35,584 bases of DNA from Prochlorothrix hollandica PCC 9006 = CALU 1027. GTDB lineage: Bacteria > Cyanobacteriota > Cyanobacteriia > Prochlorotrichales > Prochlorotrichaceae. The stretch lies in contig NZ_KB235937.1 in assembly GCF_000332315.1 (NCBI RefSeq), forward strand, positions 445,328-480,911, in the 5' to 3' direction. Below are positions 1-7,738 of the stretch, piece by piece. Under the pieces are notes generated by a model. It was not told where the DNA came from and made no database searches. It worked only from the letters and a program-made list of their open reading frames with translations. Position 1 is the first letter of the stretch. Each line of letters starts with the position of its first letter. A program made the translations under genes and the position numbers.

Positions 1-27
1 TCGGGGAGCATGTCAAGATAGAACTAC

Positions 28-137
28 CGTAGGGCACCTCGATTAATAATTGTGGCGGGCGGCTTCGCCGCCCGCCACAACCCCTATTCCTGCGTTGGCA
101 CAGGGGCGAGAATTTGGATTTTTCGAGGTGCCCCGTA
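28..137. repeat. MITE-like element with inverted ends and CGTA flanks
   Basis: The ends read GGGCACCTCGA (from 32) and its inverse TCGAGGTGCCC (to 133). Both ends are bordered by CGTA (28-31 and 134-137), which fits a 4-bp target duplication around a 102-bp non-coding element. Inside, 52-63 and 67-78 form a perfect 12-bp GC-rich stem around a TTC loop. There is no transposase ORF, so this is a non-autonomous element whose parent family I cannot name. Confidence 0.55.
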
Positions 138-213
138 GAATTGCAGTGCATTAGAACCGCGCATTAGAACCGCGATCGTTGAGATCCACTGAGGACTACT
201 GAGGGCTTGTGAG

Positions 214-1212
214 ATGAATTTCATTGACCCTAAAACCGACTTTGGCTTTAAGAAAATCTTTGCCTCTGAGGGCCACGAAGGCATCCTGATTAGCTTCCTC
301 AATGCCTTGCTGTACCAGGGCCAACCCACCATTGAATCCCTAGAGATCCTGAACCCTTACCTCAGTCCCGCCATTGCCGGACGCAAGGAAACCTATCTGG
401 ACATCAAGGCCCGTCTGGGGGATGGTTCCCTGGTGATCATTGAAATGCAACTGATGAAGGTCAAAGCCTTTGAAAAACGCATTGTTTATAATGCGGCCAA
501 ATCCTATACCCTACAGTTGGGTAAAGGTCAGGGCTACAATAGCCTCAAACCCGTTATTGCCCTCACCCTCACGGATTTTGTCCTTTTTCCAGACCATGAT
601 GCTGTCGTGTCTTCCTACTCGTTTCGATCGGACGACGATGGCACCCCCTACTATGACCCCATCCTTCGCTTAGTCTTTGTGGAACTGCCCAAGTTCCATA
701 AGTCCTTAGAAAACCTGGACAGTCTGGCGGATAACTGGCTCTATTTCATGACAGCAGCCCCCGATCTCCAGGACATTCCAGATCCCATGGGCCAGATCCC
801 CGCTATGGAAGACGCTATGATTATGGCCAGTCGTGCCAATCTCAATGTGGAAGAGTTGGAGTCGATCGAAGCTGAAGAACGCTTCTGGATGGATCAAGCG
901 GGCATCCTCCAGTTAGCCACCGAGCAAGCCATAGAACGGGGTGTAGCCCAGGGACTCGAACAGGGACTCGAACGGGGACTCGAACAGGGACTCGAACGGG
1001 GACTCGAACAGGGACTCGAACAGGGACTCGAACAGGGACTCGAACAGGGACTCGAACAGGGACTCGAACGGGGACTCGAACAGGGACTGGAGCGGGGGCG
1101 ACAGGCAGAAAAGCTAGAAATTGCGCGACAGTTACTGCGGGTGATGACCGTGGAGGAAGTGGCCCAAATCACCGGCTTAACGGTGACAGACGTGGAAACC
1201 TTAAGGCAGTAG
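214..1212 (+). CDS. Rpn family PD-(D/E)XK nuclease / putative transposase
   Basis: The opening MNFIDPKTDFGFKKIF is typical of the Rpn/PDDEXK-transposase family (TIGR01784-like), whose E. coli members are DNA endonucleases that promote recombination. The catalytic core is visible as D63 in YLDIKARL and E77-x-Q79 in VIIEMQ. After residue 245 comes a run of twelve QGLE/RGLE tetrapeptides, then a short helical tail ending EVAQITGLTVTDVETLRQ, which resembles the DNA-binding-like C-terminus of the family. The 332-residue length is normal. The start is the first ATG after a GAGG-containing leader. The gene stands alone, convergent with the GT41 fusion downstream. Family assignment is firm. Activity in this organism is inferred. 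Confidence 0.88.
   Translation: MNFIDPKTDFGFKKIFASEGHEGILISFLNALLYQGQPTIESLEILNPYLSPAIAGRKETYLDIKARLGDGSLVIIEMQLMKVKAFEKRIVYNAAKSYTLQLGKGQGYNSLKPVIALTLTDFVLFPDHDAVVSSYSFRSDDDGTPYYDPILRLVFVELPKFHKSLENLDSLADNWLYFMTAAPDLQDIPDPMGQIPAMEDAMIMASRANLNVEELESIEAEERFWMDQAGILQLATEQAIERGVAQGLEQGLERGLEQGLERGLEQGLEQGLEQGLEQGLEQGLERGLEQGLERGRQAEKLEIARQLLRVMTVEEVAQITGLTVTDVETLRQ
949..1092 (+). repeat. 12-bp coding tandem repeat in the rpn gene
   Basis: Eleven successive 12-bp units (949-1080) read CAGGGACTCGAA or CGGGGACTCGAA, followed by one degenerate unit (1081-1092). Each encodes Q/R-G-L-E. Units differ only at the second base, so the array is nearly identical at DNA level. This suggests recent slippage and a length-variable linker or helix. 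Unit changes keep the frame because 12 is a multiple of three. Confidence 0.95.
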
Positions 1213-1310
1213 TGTGATGATGGTGGTGGGTCAACCCCATGGACACGACATAGACCGTTAGGGGTGCAAGACTCCTCTCCCAGACGGGGGGGGGTTCTGG
1301 TGGGTGCCCC

Positions 1311-4163
1311 TCAAGGTCTGGAGTCACCCACCTGAGACACATAAAAGTTTTCTAGGGCTTCCACAGTGGCTACGTCATCAAATAATACAGCCGAGGTTTG
1401 GCTAATCTTTTGCCGAAGTGCATTGCGCCGCTGTGGGTCGCAGCCCAACCCAACCGCCAGATCAACATAATGGGCCTCATTGTCGGCGATCGTCTCCGTC
1501 ACATCCAGTCGTTGCAGCATCGCCCAGGATAACCGCCCTCGCATTTGCTCCGTGGGCAAGGTGACCACCGGAAGACCACAGGCTAGGGCATCGAGGGTCA
1601 TGTTGCCGCCGGTGAAGCCGATCGTGTCCAGGTAGACATCCGCCAAGCAATTCAGGGCTAGGTAGTCTAAACGGGGTTGGACGGGCAAAAAGCGGCAATG
1701 GTCGTCGATATTGAGGTTTAAGGCGGAAAAAGTGCGGTTTAGGCGGGGCTTGAGGCCATCGGCGCGGATGAAGATCAATTTAGCCCCTGGGATGGCTTGG
1801 GCGATCGCGGCCAGGAGGTAATCATATTGGGGCAGGTACTTGAAGGGAGCCTGACAGCAGAGGTAGACCACATCGGAGTCGCTCAGGCCAAAGTCGGCGC
1901 GGGACTTGGGCAGGGGGTTGGGGATTTGGGGCGGGGGATAAGCGATGCCCAAATGGGGGAGACGGATTAGGGTTTCGGTGTAGTGGCTCTGGGCTTGGGG
2001 AGAGTCCATCAGTTCGCTGGACAGGTAATAGTCCACCGTGGGCAAGCCGGAGGTGAGGGGGTGACCCCAGGCGGTGCATTGGGTGGGGGCAAGGCGCTGT
2101 GCTGCCAGGGCGATCGTGGGGGGGTGCATCCCCAGTTCGGGATAGACCAGAATCTGGAGATGATCGGTGCGGATTTGCTGGGCGGTGGCTTCGTATTGAT
2201 CCGGGAGATGGTGGAAGTGGTCGCTGTGGTGGCGGAAAAACTCGGTGACGGCATCGGGTTTGTGGCCGGTGTAGTAGCAATGGATCTCGAAGCGCGATCG
2301 ATCGGCATACTTCAACCACCCCGTCAGCCAGAGGGTGCCGCTGTAGCTGTGGAGATAGTGGGAACAGTAGCCAACTCGAATTTTATCGGTGACCGGCGGC
2401 AGGGTTAAGGGCTGGCAAAAGTTGGGGTATTTCGCTGCAACGATGCGCTGCACCAATTGCCCATATTGGCGCTGTTCTGCCACCAGGTTACAGCCCTGGT
2501 AGGTGAGATAAAAGTTGCTAAAGCGGTTAATGCCCTGGTAGGCGGCTTCGATCGCCCCTGGGGTGCTCAGATCTAAGGTGGCCAAGAGGTGTTGGATCCC
2601 CGATCGATAGCGCTGGAGATGGTGCTGCATCTCGGCGGGGGAGTCATAGAGCAGGGGAACCGCCAGGGTTTGGAACAGGCGCAGGGTGAAGCTGTCGGGC
2701 TGGGCTTGGGCCACCTGTTGGATCACGGTCAAGGCATCGGGGGCGGCTCCCTGGAGCAGGCGCGTCACCAGATGAAAGGCCAGTTCTTCCGACTGGGGAT
2801 AACGGCTGAACCCTTCCCGCAACACAGCCACGGGATCCCCACTGACTCCGGGCTGGCTGAGGCAGTGGTAAAGGCGGCTGTAGAGGCTTTCGCTGGGGGT
2901 GTAACGGGTGCCAGCGGTTGGATCAGGGGGGCTGAGGGCAGTCGCCCCATAGGTCAAGGCAATACCGTAGGCTTGGGTCGCTTGGGGGTAGCGTCGATCG
3001 TGGAAGTGCCGATCGCCCTCTTTTTCGTAAAATGGCCCTGGATTGCCTTGAATGGCCTCAGTTAGCCGCAAATTCGCCTGTAAATCCTCGGAGTCCGGGA
3101 AGGGCTGGAGTCCCTGGCGGTACATTGCGATCGCCGCCCCAATCTGCCCCTCCGCCACTAAGCAATTGCCCTCATTTAAATAGAGGCTGGGATGCTCGAT
3201 CCCCTGCATGGCTGCTTGTTGCCAACAGGGCCGCGCCCGATCGATCTCTCCCTGAATCAGATAAAGATTGCCCAAATTCAACCAAGCCTGTCCCTCCTGG
3301 GGCCGCTGCTCTAGGTAGCGCTGGTAAGCCTCGATCGCCCGCTCCCACTCCTGCGCCTTCTGCCAGTGCATCGCCTCAAAATACAGCCCCTTGACCTGCT
3401 CCGCTGCCTGCTCCTGCATTTGCAGGTTATAGAGATCCGTAATCAGGGTTTGCTGGCGCTTTTGTTGGAGCAAACCGGGATCAACAATTTGGGGCTGGTG
3501 CCGGTTCCAGGCCAGGACATGGATGCCGTTCCAAAAGGTGGGATAGCGGGCGATCGGCGTGTGCAACTCCAGCAAACTCTGACATTGGGGATGGCTAGCC
3601 ATAAAATCCCAAGCCGCTTGCTGCACCGACTGCCAGTTGTAATCGTCCAGAATAATCAGGGCTTGGTCAGCCAAAAAGGGCGTGACCAGGAGGAGGCCCA
3701 TCAGGGTCGATCGGTAGTCGTGGGCACCGTCATAGAAATAGACCCCGATTTTGGGGGGATCCTCCAGTTGCCGCAGATCGGCGAAAAATTCTTCAAAGTC
3801 TTGATCAAAAAAGTAAACCTGATCCTCTAACCCAAAGCGCTCTAAATTCGCGGCTAACTGGGCATAATTACTGCCATCGGGGTTATATTCAGCAAAATTA
3901 TCCACTGCATAGGCCATCACCTGGGGATGCTGCCACAGGGCACCGATCAGGGTCGATCCCAAATAAGTCCCTACCTCACAGTAAATCTCATCCTCCCCCA
4001 ACCCCGCCACCGCCCCATTGAGCAGCTGCTGCACATTCGCCGTGGTCATCCCCGGCACCTGGGCCAAAATCTGGGCAAAATCCGGGTTTTTCGGCTGCAA
4101 CTGTTCCGTATCCCAGTGCTGGTATTGCTGGGCCAGATTTTGGAGAAAAGGGGTCGGGTTCAT
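1311..4163 (-). CDS. SAM methyltransferase - TPR - GT41 (SPINDLY-like) O-GlcNAc transferase fusion
   Basis: Three parts can be read. Residues about 40-215 resemble a class I methyltransferase of the Methyltransf_24 type (EVGTYLGSTLIGALW near residue 63, then YDGAHDYRS and LIILDDYNW). Residues about 255-390 are TPR repeats (AIEAYQRYLEQRP, AWLNLGNLYL, AIAMYRQGLQPFPD). The C-terminal half is a GT41 catalytic region with RVGYCSHYLHSYSG (candidate catalytic His near 605), TAWGHPLTSGLPTVDYYLSS, and a conserved Lys near 775 in APFKYLPQ. GT41 enzymes transfer GlcNAc or another sugar from UDP to Ser/Thr. I chose the ATG at 4163; a TTG at 4190 would add nine residues. It diverges from the methyltransferase at 4580. 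The target is unknown; the pilins 2 kb away are candidates. Confidence 0.85.
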   Translation of the reverse strand: MNPTPFLQNLAQQYQHWDTEQLQPKNPDFAQILAQVPGMTTANVQQLLNGAVAGLGEDEIYCEVGTYLGSTLIGALWQHPQVMAYAVDNFAEYNPDGSNYAQLAANLERFGLEDQVYFFDQDFEEFFADLRQLEDPPKIGVYFYDGAHDYRSTLMGLLLVTPFLADQALIILDDYNWQSVQQAAWDFMASHPQCQSLLELHTPIARYPTFWNGIHVLAWNRHQPQIVDPGLLQQKRQQTLITDLYNLQMQEQAAEQVKGLYFEAMHWQKAQEWERAIEAYQRYLEQRPQEGQAWLNLGNLYLIQGEIDRARPCWQQAAMQGIEHPSLYLNEGNCLVAEGQIGAAIAMYRQGLQPFPDSEDLQANLRLTEAIQGNPGPFYEKEGDRHFHDRRYPQATQAYGIALTYGATALSPPDPTAGTRYTPSESLYSRLYHCLSQPGVSGDPVAVLREGFSRYPQSEELAFHLVTRLLQGAAPDALTVIQQVAQAQPDSFTLRLFQTLAVPLLYDSPAEMQHHLQRYRSGIQHLLATLDLSTPGAIEAAYQGINRFSNFYLTYQGCNLVAEQRQYGQLVQRIVAAKYPNFCQPLTLPPVTDKIRVGYCSHYLHSYSGTLWLTGWLKYADRSRFEIHCYYTGHKPDAVTEFFRHHSDHFHHLPDQYEATAQQIRTDHLQILVYPELGMHPPTIALAAQRLAPTQCTAWGHPLTSGLPTVDYYLSSELMDSPQAQSHYTETLIRLPHLGIAYPPPQIPNPLPKSRADFGLSDSDVVYLCCQAPFKYLPQYDYLLAAIAQAIPGAKLIFIRADGLKPRLNRTFSALNLNIDDHCRFLPVQPRLDYLALNCLADVYLDTIGFTGGNMTLDALACGLPVVTLPTEQMRGRLSWAMLQRLDVTETIADNEAHYVDLAVGLGCDPQRRNALRQKISQTSAVLFDDVATVEALENFYVSQVGDSRP

Positions 4164-4211
4164 GGTATGAAGGATGATCTGAAAAAACAATTATTGCTAA
4201 TAAACAACACG

Positions 4212-4450
4212 ATTCCGGTAGGGGCAGTCCCCCCGTGGTTGCCCCGGTTTTGGCTCCCGCGTTACCCCGGTTTTGGCCCCAAGAGGGTCGGCACGGGGGC
4301 ACGACCCCTACCCACCCCCATTCCGGTAGGGGCAATCCCCCCGTGGTTGCCCCGGTTTTGGTCACCGCGTTACCCCGGTTTTGGCCCCCGCGTCACCCCG
4401 GTTTTGGCCCCAAGAGGGTCGGCACGGGGGCACGACCCCTACCCACCCCC
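4212..4450. repeat. GC-rich intergenic repeat, two tandem copies with a 23-bp subunit
   Basis: Copy 1 (4212-4319, 108 bp) and copy 2 (4320-4450, 131 bp) both start ATTCCGGTAGGGGCA and end in CACGACCCCTACCCACCCCC. The 23-bp difference is one extra subunit containing CCCCGGTTTTGG: two in copy 1, three in copy 2. A related piece lies at 12206-12236. The array fills most of the 416-bp gap between two divergent genes. I see no gene in it; it must contain or lie between both promoters. Confidence 0.85.
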
Positions 4451-4579
4451 ATTAACATGGTTGTTGCCGCTGAACCAAATGATTCTGGCGGGGGCAAAAA
4501 CCCTACCAAGGACAGCGTACCCCATCCCTTGGGGTAGTCTATCGTCAGAGTACCCCTAACGATCGCTCCCCAATCCCCT

Positions 4580-5935
4580 ATGAGTTCCAGCCCCTTCGAG
4601 TCCCCGGAAGTCCACAATGCCGCCGTCTATCAGCAGTACGACGCGGATCCCTATCCCCATTTTCCGGTGGAGAAGTTGCCCAACCATCCCCAAACCCTCG
4701 CCGATCGCAACTTCACCACCCCCTACTATCTGCGCTATGGCCAGGTTTTGGATCCCAAGGGTAAAGTCTTTCTGGACATGGGCTGTGGGAGTGGGTTCAA
4801 GACCTTGGCCTTGGCGCTGAACCATCCCGGCGCAAAGGTGGTGGGGGTGGATTTTTCCCCCCGTTCCATTGCCATGGCCCAGGAGCGGGCCAAGTACCAC
4901 AAGCTGGACGATCGGCTCGAATTTCACTGCCTCAACTTGGAAGATCTGCCCAATTTGGGCTATCGGTTTGACTTTATCACCTGTGATGAGGTGCTCTATC
5001 TCGTGGCGGATCCGCTGCCTTTTCTCCAGATGTTTCAGTCGCTGCTCACGCCCCAGGGCATCATTCGCGGCAATTTCCACAGCCGATCGCAGCGCCACAA
5101 TTTCTACCAAGCCCAAACCCTCTTGAAAGACATGGGGATTTTCCATGGGGAAGCCGGGGAATTGGAAGTGGGGATTATTCGTGAGCTTTTTACAGCCCTC
5201 AAAGACACAACCCCGCTCAAGCAGCAGGTATGGTCTGCCCAGGGCAATATACAGCAGCAGTCTCCGGCGGGTGATGAGGCAATACGGATGAATTTGATGC
5301 TCCAGGGCGATCGGGGCTTCACCTTCCCCGAAATTCAGGAGTTTTTAGAACAGACTCACCTGGAGTTTCTGGAAATGGTGGACTGGAGAACCTGGAACCT
5401 CTACACCCTGTTCAATGAGCCGGATAATTTACCGGCTTTCCTGGGTATGGCGCTGCCGGACACCGATCGCCTCACCCGACTCCATCTTTTTGACCATCTC
5501 CAACCCATCCACCGCCTCTTGGACTTTTGGTGTGGTCATCCCCAGGATTTTGCCCCCCCACCTCCCGTGGCGGAGTGGACTCCAGAGCAGTGGCAGACCT
5601 CCAGCGTCCATCTTCACTCCAATCTCTGCACCGATACGATCAAGGCCCAAGCAATCCAGGCCATTCAATCCCTCCAAAACTTTCCCATCAGCCAGTCTCT
5701 CCCCCTCGGCGGCAGCACCCTAGAGGTTCTCCATCCTTTAATGATCTGTCTGATGCCCTTATTCGAGCAGCCCCGCTCTTTCGCCTTTATGGTGGCCCAC
5801 TATCTCCGCCTCAATCCGGTGAACCCAATAACAGATGCACCCACCACGGAAACCGAAGCTTTCCATTTCCTCACCAGTGCCCTCACGGGGCTAGAACAAG
5901 CCACCCATATTCTCTTGTGCCTAACGGAATCTTAA
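4580..5935 (+). CDS. Class I SAM-dependent methyltransferase
   Basis: The Rossmann SAM-binding motif is clear: VFLDMGCGSGFKTLALAL near residues 63-80, followed by VVGVDFSPRSIAMAQERA (acidic residue after strand 2), and FDFITCDEVLYLVADPLPFL, which resembles motif II/post-II of Methyltransf_11/25 enzymes. The 451-residue length leaves about 250 residues after the catalytic domain with no recognised fold. They may bind the substrate. The start is ATG at 4580. It lies between the GT41 fusion (divergent) and the pilins (same strand, 148 bp downstream), so it may modify a glycan or a protein of the same surface system; that link is inference from position only. Confidence 0.85.
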   Translation: MSSSPFESPEVHNAAVYQQYDADPYPHFPVEKLPNHPQTLADRNFTTPYYLRYGQVLDPKGKVFLDMGCGSGFKTLALALNHPGAKVVGVDFSPRSIAMAQERAKYHKLDDRLEFHCLNLEDLPNLGYRFDFITCDEVLYLVADPLPFLQMFQSLLTPQGIIRGNFHSRSQRHNFYQAQTLLKDMGIFHGEAGELEVGIIRELFTALKDTTPLKQQVWSAQGNIQQQSPAGDEAIRMNLMLQGDRGFTFPEIQEFLEQTHLEFLEMVDWRTWNLYTLFNEPDNLPAFLGMALPDTDRLTRLHLFDHLQPIHRLLDFWCGHPQDFAPPPPVAEWTPEQWQTSSVHLHSNLCTDTIKAQAIQAIQSLQNFPISQSLPLGGSTLEVLHPLMICLMPLFEQPRSFAFMVAHYLRLNPVNPITDAPTTETEAFHFLTSALTGLEQATHILLCLTES

Positions 5936-6004
5936 GCTGGGGAGCCTCTCTGCCCTCACTGCTCTTGCCGCCGTGGGGCATAAAAAAATTTTGGGAAGGC
6001 GTGA

Positions 6005-6032
6005 TAGACTATCCAGGATTGCTGGGTACAAT
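6005..6032 (+). promoter_or_regulatory. Candidate sigma70-type promoter for the first pilin gene
   Basis: TAGACT (6005-6010) and TACAAT (6027-6032) are separated by 16 nt and lie about 50 bp before the pilin ATG. Each matches consensus at four to five of six positions. This is a visual match only. Confidence 0.35.
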
Positions 6033-6083
6033 AGCCCCAGCGAAGAAGACCCCCCCATTTCCCTACAGTAAGGAAGTAATCCC

Positions 6084-6716
6084 ATGAAAGCTGAATTTCA
6101 AGCCAAGTTCTTGCAAAATCTCCTCAAAAAGCGCCAAGACGAAGGCTTCACCCTGATTGAACTGTTGGTGGTTATCATCATCATCGGTATTCTCTCCGCC
6201 ATCGCCCTCCCCTCCTTCCTCAACCAAGCCAACAAAGCCCGCGAATCAGAAGCCAAGCAATATACAGGCTCCATGAACCGCGCTCAGCAAACAGTTTTCC
6301 TGGAAAACACTGAGTTTACCACCGACTTTGGTAAACTGGGTCTAGGTATTGCCTCTAACACCACCAACTATGTCTATTCCATGGGTGCACCTCTCGCTGT
6401 AACTGCAACTGGTACATATAGTCTTGGTACAGCCGTAGCCGGTGCAGCCGTCCTAGCTGCCAATGATGCAGCTAACCTAGCTAAAGCAGTTCTCAGTGCC
6501 GGATCGCCCAAACAAACTGATACCCTGCGCTCCTACTTAGGCATTGTAGACGTTGCCACAGAATCTGCTGGTTCGGCTGGAGCTGCCACCACTGTTGGGG
6601 TTCTTTGTCAGAAAAATACTCCTGGGGCCATCGCTACAGGTTTCGCAACCTTTGATGGGACAACCAGTAAAACAACTCCCGCATGTACCACCGCTAACGC
6701 TTCTCCGCTTGAATAA
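6084..6716 (+). CDS. Type IV pilin-like protein, PilA family (copy 1)
   Basis: This is a class III prepilin. The 21-residue leader ends in Gly21 and is followed by F22-T-L-I-E26, the PilD cleavage/methylation site with the required Glu5 of the mature protein. A hydrophobic helix LLVVIIIIGILSAIALPSF and the cyanobacterial ANKARESEAKQY...MNRAQQ segment follow. Mature length is about 189 residues. Cys175 and Cys201 near the C-terminus are placed like a D-region disulfide. AAGGA at 6070-6074, nine nt before the ATG, supports the start. The product should be inner-membrane anchored, then assembled into pili or a pseudopilus for motility, adhesion or DNA uptake. A strong terminator follows, so it is probably transcribed separately from copy 2. 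Confidence 0.93.
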   Translation: MKAEFQAKFLQNLLKKRQDEGFTLIELLVVIIIIGILSAIALPSFLNQANKARESEAKQYTGSMNRAQQTVFLENTEFTTDFGKLGLGIASNTTNYVYSMGAPLAVTATGTYSLGTAVAGAAVLAANDAANLAKAVLSAGSPKQTDTLRSYLGIVDVATESAGSAGAATTVGVLCQKNTPGAIATGFATFDGTTSKTTPACTTANASPLE

Positions 6717-6770
6717 ATCCTAGGTTCATCCATCTTTTGCCTTGTAAGCTCAAAGCTGGATAGCCATCGC

Positions 6771-6796
6771 AAAAGGAGTCAGTCATGGCTCCTTTT
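6771..6796 (+). terminator. Rho-independent terminator after pilin copy 1
   Basis: AAAAGGAGTCA (6771-6781) pairs with TGGCTCCTTTT (6786-6796) across a GTCA loop: 11 pairs including one G-T wobble, with the U-run forming the 3' arm. It sits 55 bp after the pilin stop codon. Confidence 0.75.
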
Positions 6797-6806
6797 CTGC
6801 TGATTC

Positions 6807-6932
6807 CGGAACAGTTCCGTGGACATCAGTATGAAAGAACCATTACTTATAAGAGTACCAATCTACCCCTAAGGTTTTCAGTCTCCTTTGAATAATTGAA
6901 AGAAAACTATGATCAGCTATCACGAATAGCTG
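6807..6932. promoter_or_regulatory. Two dyad symmetries upstream of pilin copy 2
   Basis: CGGAAC-A-GTTCCG (6807-6819) and CAGCTAT-CACGA-ATAGCTG (6914-6932) are perfect dyads in the 268-bp gap before the second pilin gene. They could be operators or RNA hairpins in a leader. I see no convincing promoter or Shine-Dalgarno sequence for copy 2, so its control is unclear. Confidence 0.3.
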
Positions 6933-6984
6933 GGTAAACTAGTGACAGTAAAAGGTATTCCTCTCTCTAGTACGCATAACCATT

Positions 6985-7614
6985 ATGAAATCCGAATTTC
7001 AAGCTAAATTTTTACAAAATCTTCTGACTAACCGCCCAGCAGAAGGCTTTATCTTAATCGAACTGCTAGTGGTTATCATCATCATTGGTATCCTCTCCGC
7101 CATTGCCCTGCCCTCCTTTCTCAACCAAGCAAATAAGGCTCGGGAATCGGAAGCGAAGCAATACGTTGGTTCCATGAATCGGGCACAGCAAGCAGCTTAT
7201 CTAGAAGGTTCTAGATTTACCACAGACTTTGGCACATTAGGATTAGGCATTGCCTCCAATACTACCCATTACGTTTATTCCATGGGTGCTCCAACAGGAG
7301 TAGGTGCAACAGGTTCCTATGATGTCACCGTAGTCGGGAGTGTCACAGTAGTGAGTGCTGGCACTCCAGCCAACCTCACAGCAGCCGTCATTGGTGCAGG
7401 GTCACCGAAAACTACAGAAACCTTGCGATCTTACGTGGGTCTTGTGGATTTGGCCACAGAAGCAGCAGGATCATTGGGGGGTGGAACCACCGTTGCAGTG
7501 CTTTGTCAAAAGACAAAACCGGGGGCAATTACCAATGACTTTGCCACATTTGATGGTACGGCAGGCCGCCAATATCCTTACTGTAATACTGCTACTGCAG
7601 ATCCTCTAGAATAA
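6985..7614 (+). CDS. Type IV pilin-like protein, PilA family (copy 2)
   Basis: This is a tandem paralogue of the gene at 6084. The leader of 21 residues ends AEG21, then F22-I-L-I-E26. The second mature residue is Ile where the usual residue is Thr, but Gly and Glu5 are kept, so PilD processing is expected. The first 70 residues are nearly identical to copy 1. The middle (residues about 105-140) diverges strongly, and Cys174/Cys200 are conserved. Codon choice is more AT-rich than in copy 1, so the duplication is not very recent or one copy was imported. No AGGA-like ribosome site is visible before the ATG. Divergence of the exposed region fits variation of the pilus surface. Confidence 0.92.
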   Translation: MKSEFQAKFLQNLLTNRPAEGFILIELLVVIIIIGILSAIALPSFLNQANKARESEAKQYVGSMNRAQQAAYLEGSRFTTDFGTLGLGIASNTTHYVYSMGAPTGVGATGSYDVTVVGSVTVVSAGTPANLTAAVIGAGSPKTTETLRSYVGLVDLATEAAGSLGGGTTVAVLCQKTKPGAITNDFATFDGTAGRQYPYCNTATADPLE

Positions 7615-7665
7615 AGTTTAAATCAAAAGCTCCTGGCTTAGTAAAATTTCTCAAAATAACCCACA

Positions 7666-7709
7666 TAATCCATCCATTTTTTCATGGAGCCTTGATGGAT
7701 TAAATTTTT
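7666..7709 (+). terminator. Possible terminator after pilin copy 2
   Basis: TAATCCATC (7666-7674) pairs with GATGGATTA (7694-7702), followed by AATTTTT. The 19-nt loop makes it weak. It lies only 30 bp before the ATG of the GT41 gene, so it could also be a leader hairpin that limits read-through. Confidence 0.4.
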
Positions 7710-7738
7710 CTCTCTACACCCTAAAGACTATTGTTAAT

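Noticed and set aside
949-1092. CRISPR-like array
   Set aside because: Units are 12 bp, contiguous without spacers and in coding frame, so it is a coding minisatellite.
894-1172. Minus-strand ORF rich in SSPCSSPR repeats
   Set aside because: It is the antisense shadow of the 12-bp rpn repeat; the plus-strand frame carries the family motifs.
3927-4559. Plus-strand ORF of 210 aa with PVGAVPPWLPRFW repeats
   Set aside because: It overlaps the GT41 fusion and translates the intergenic tandem repeat; the repeated peptide reflects DNA repeats, not a protein family.
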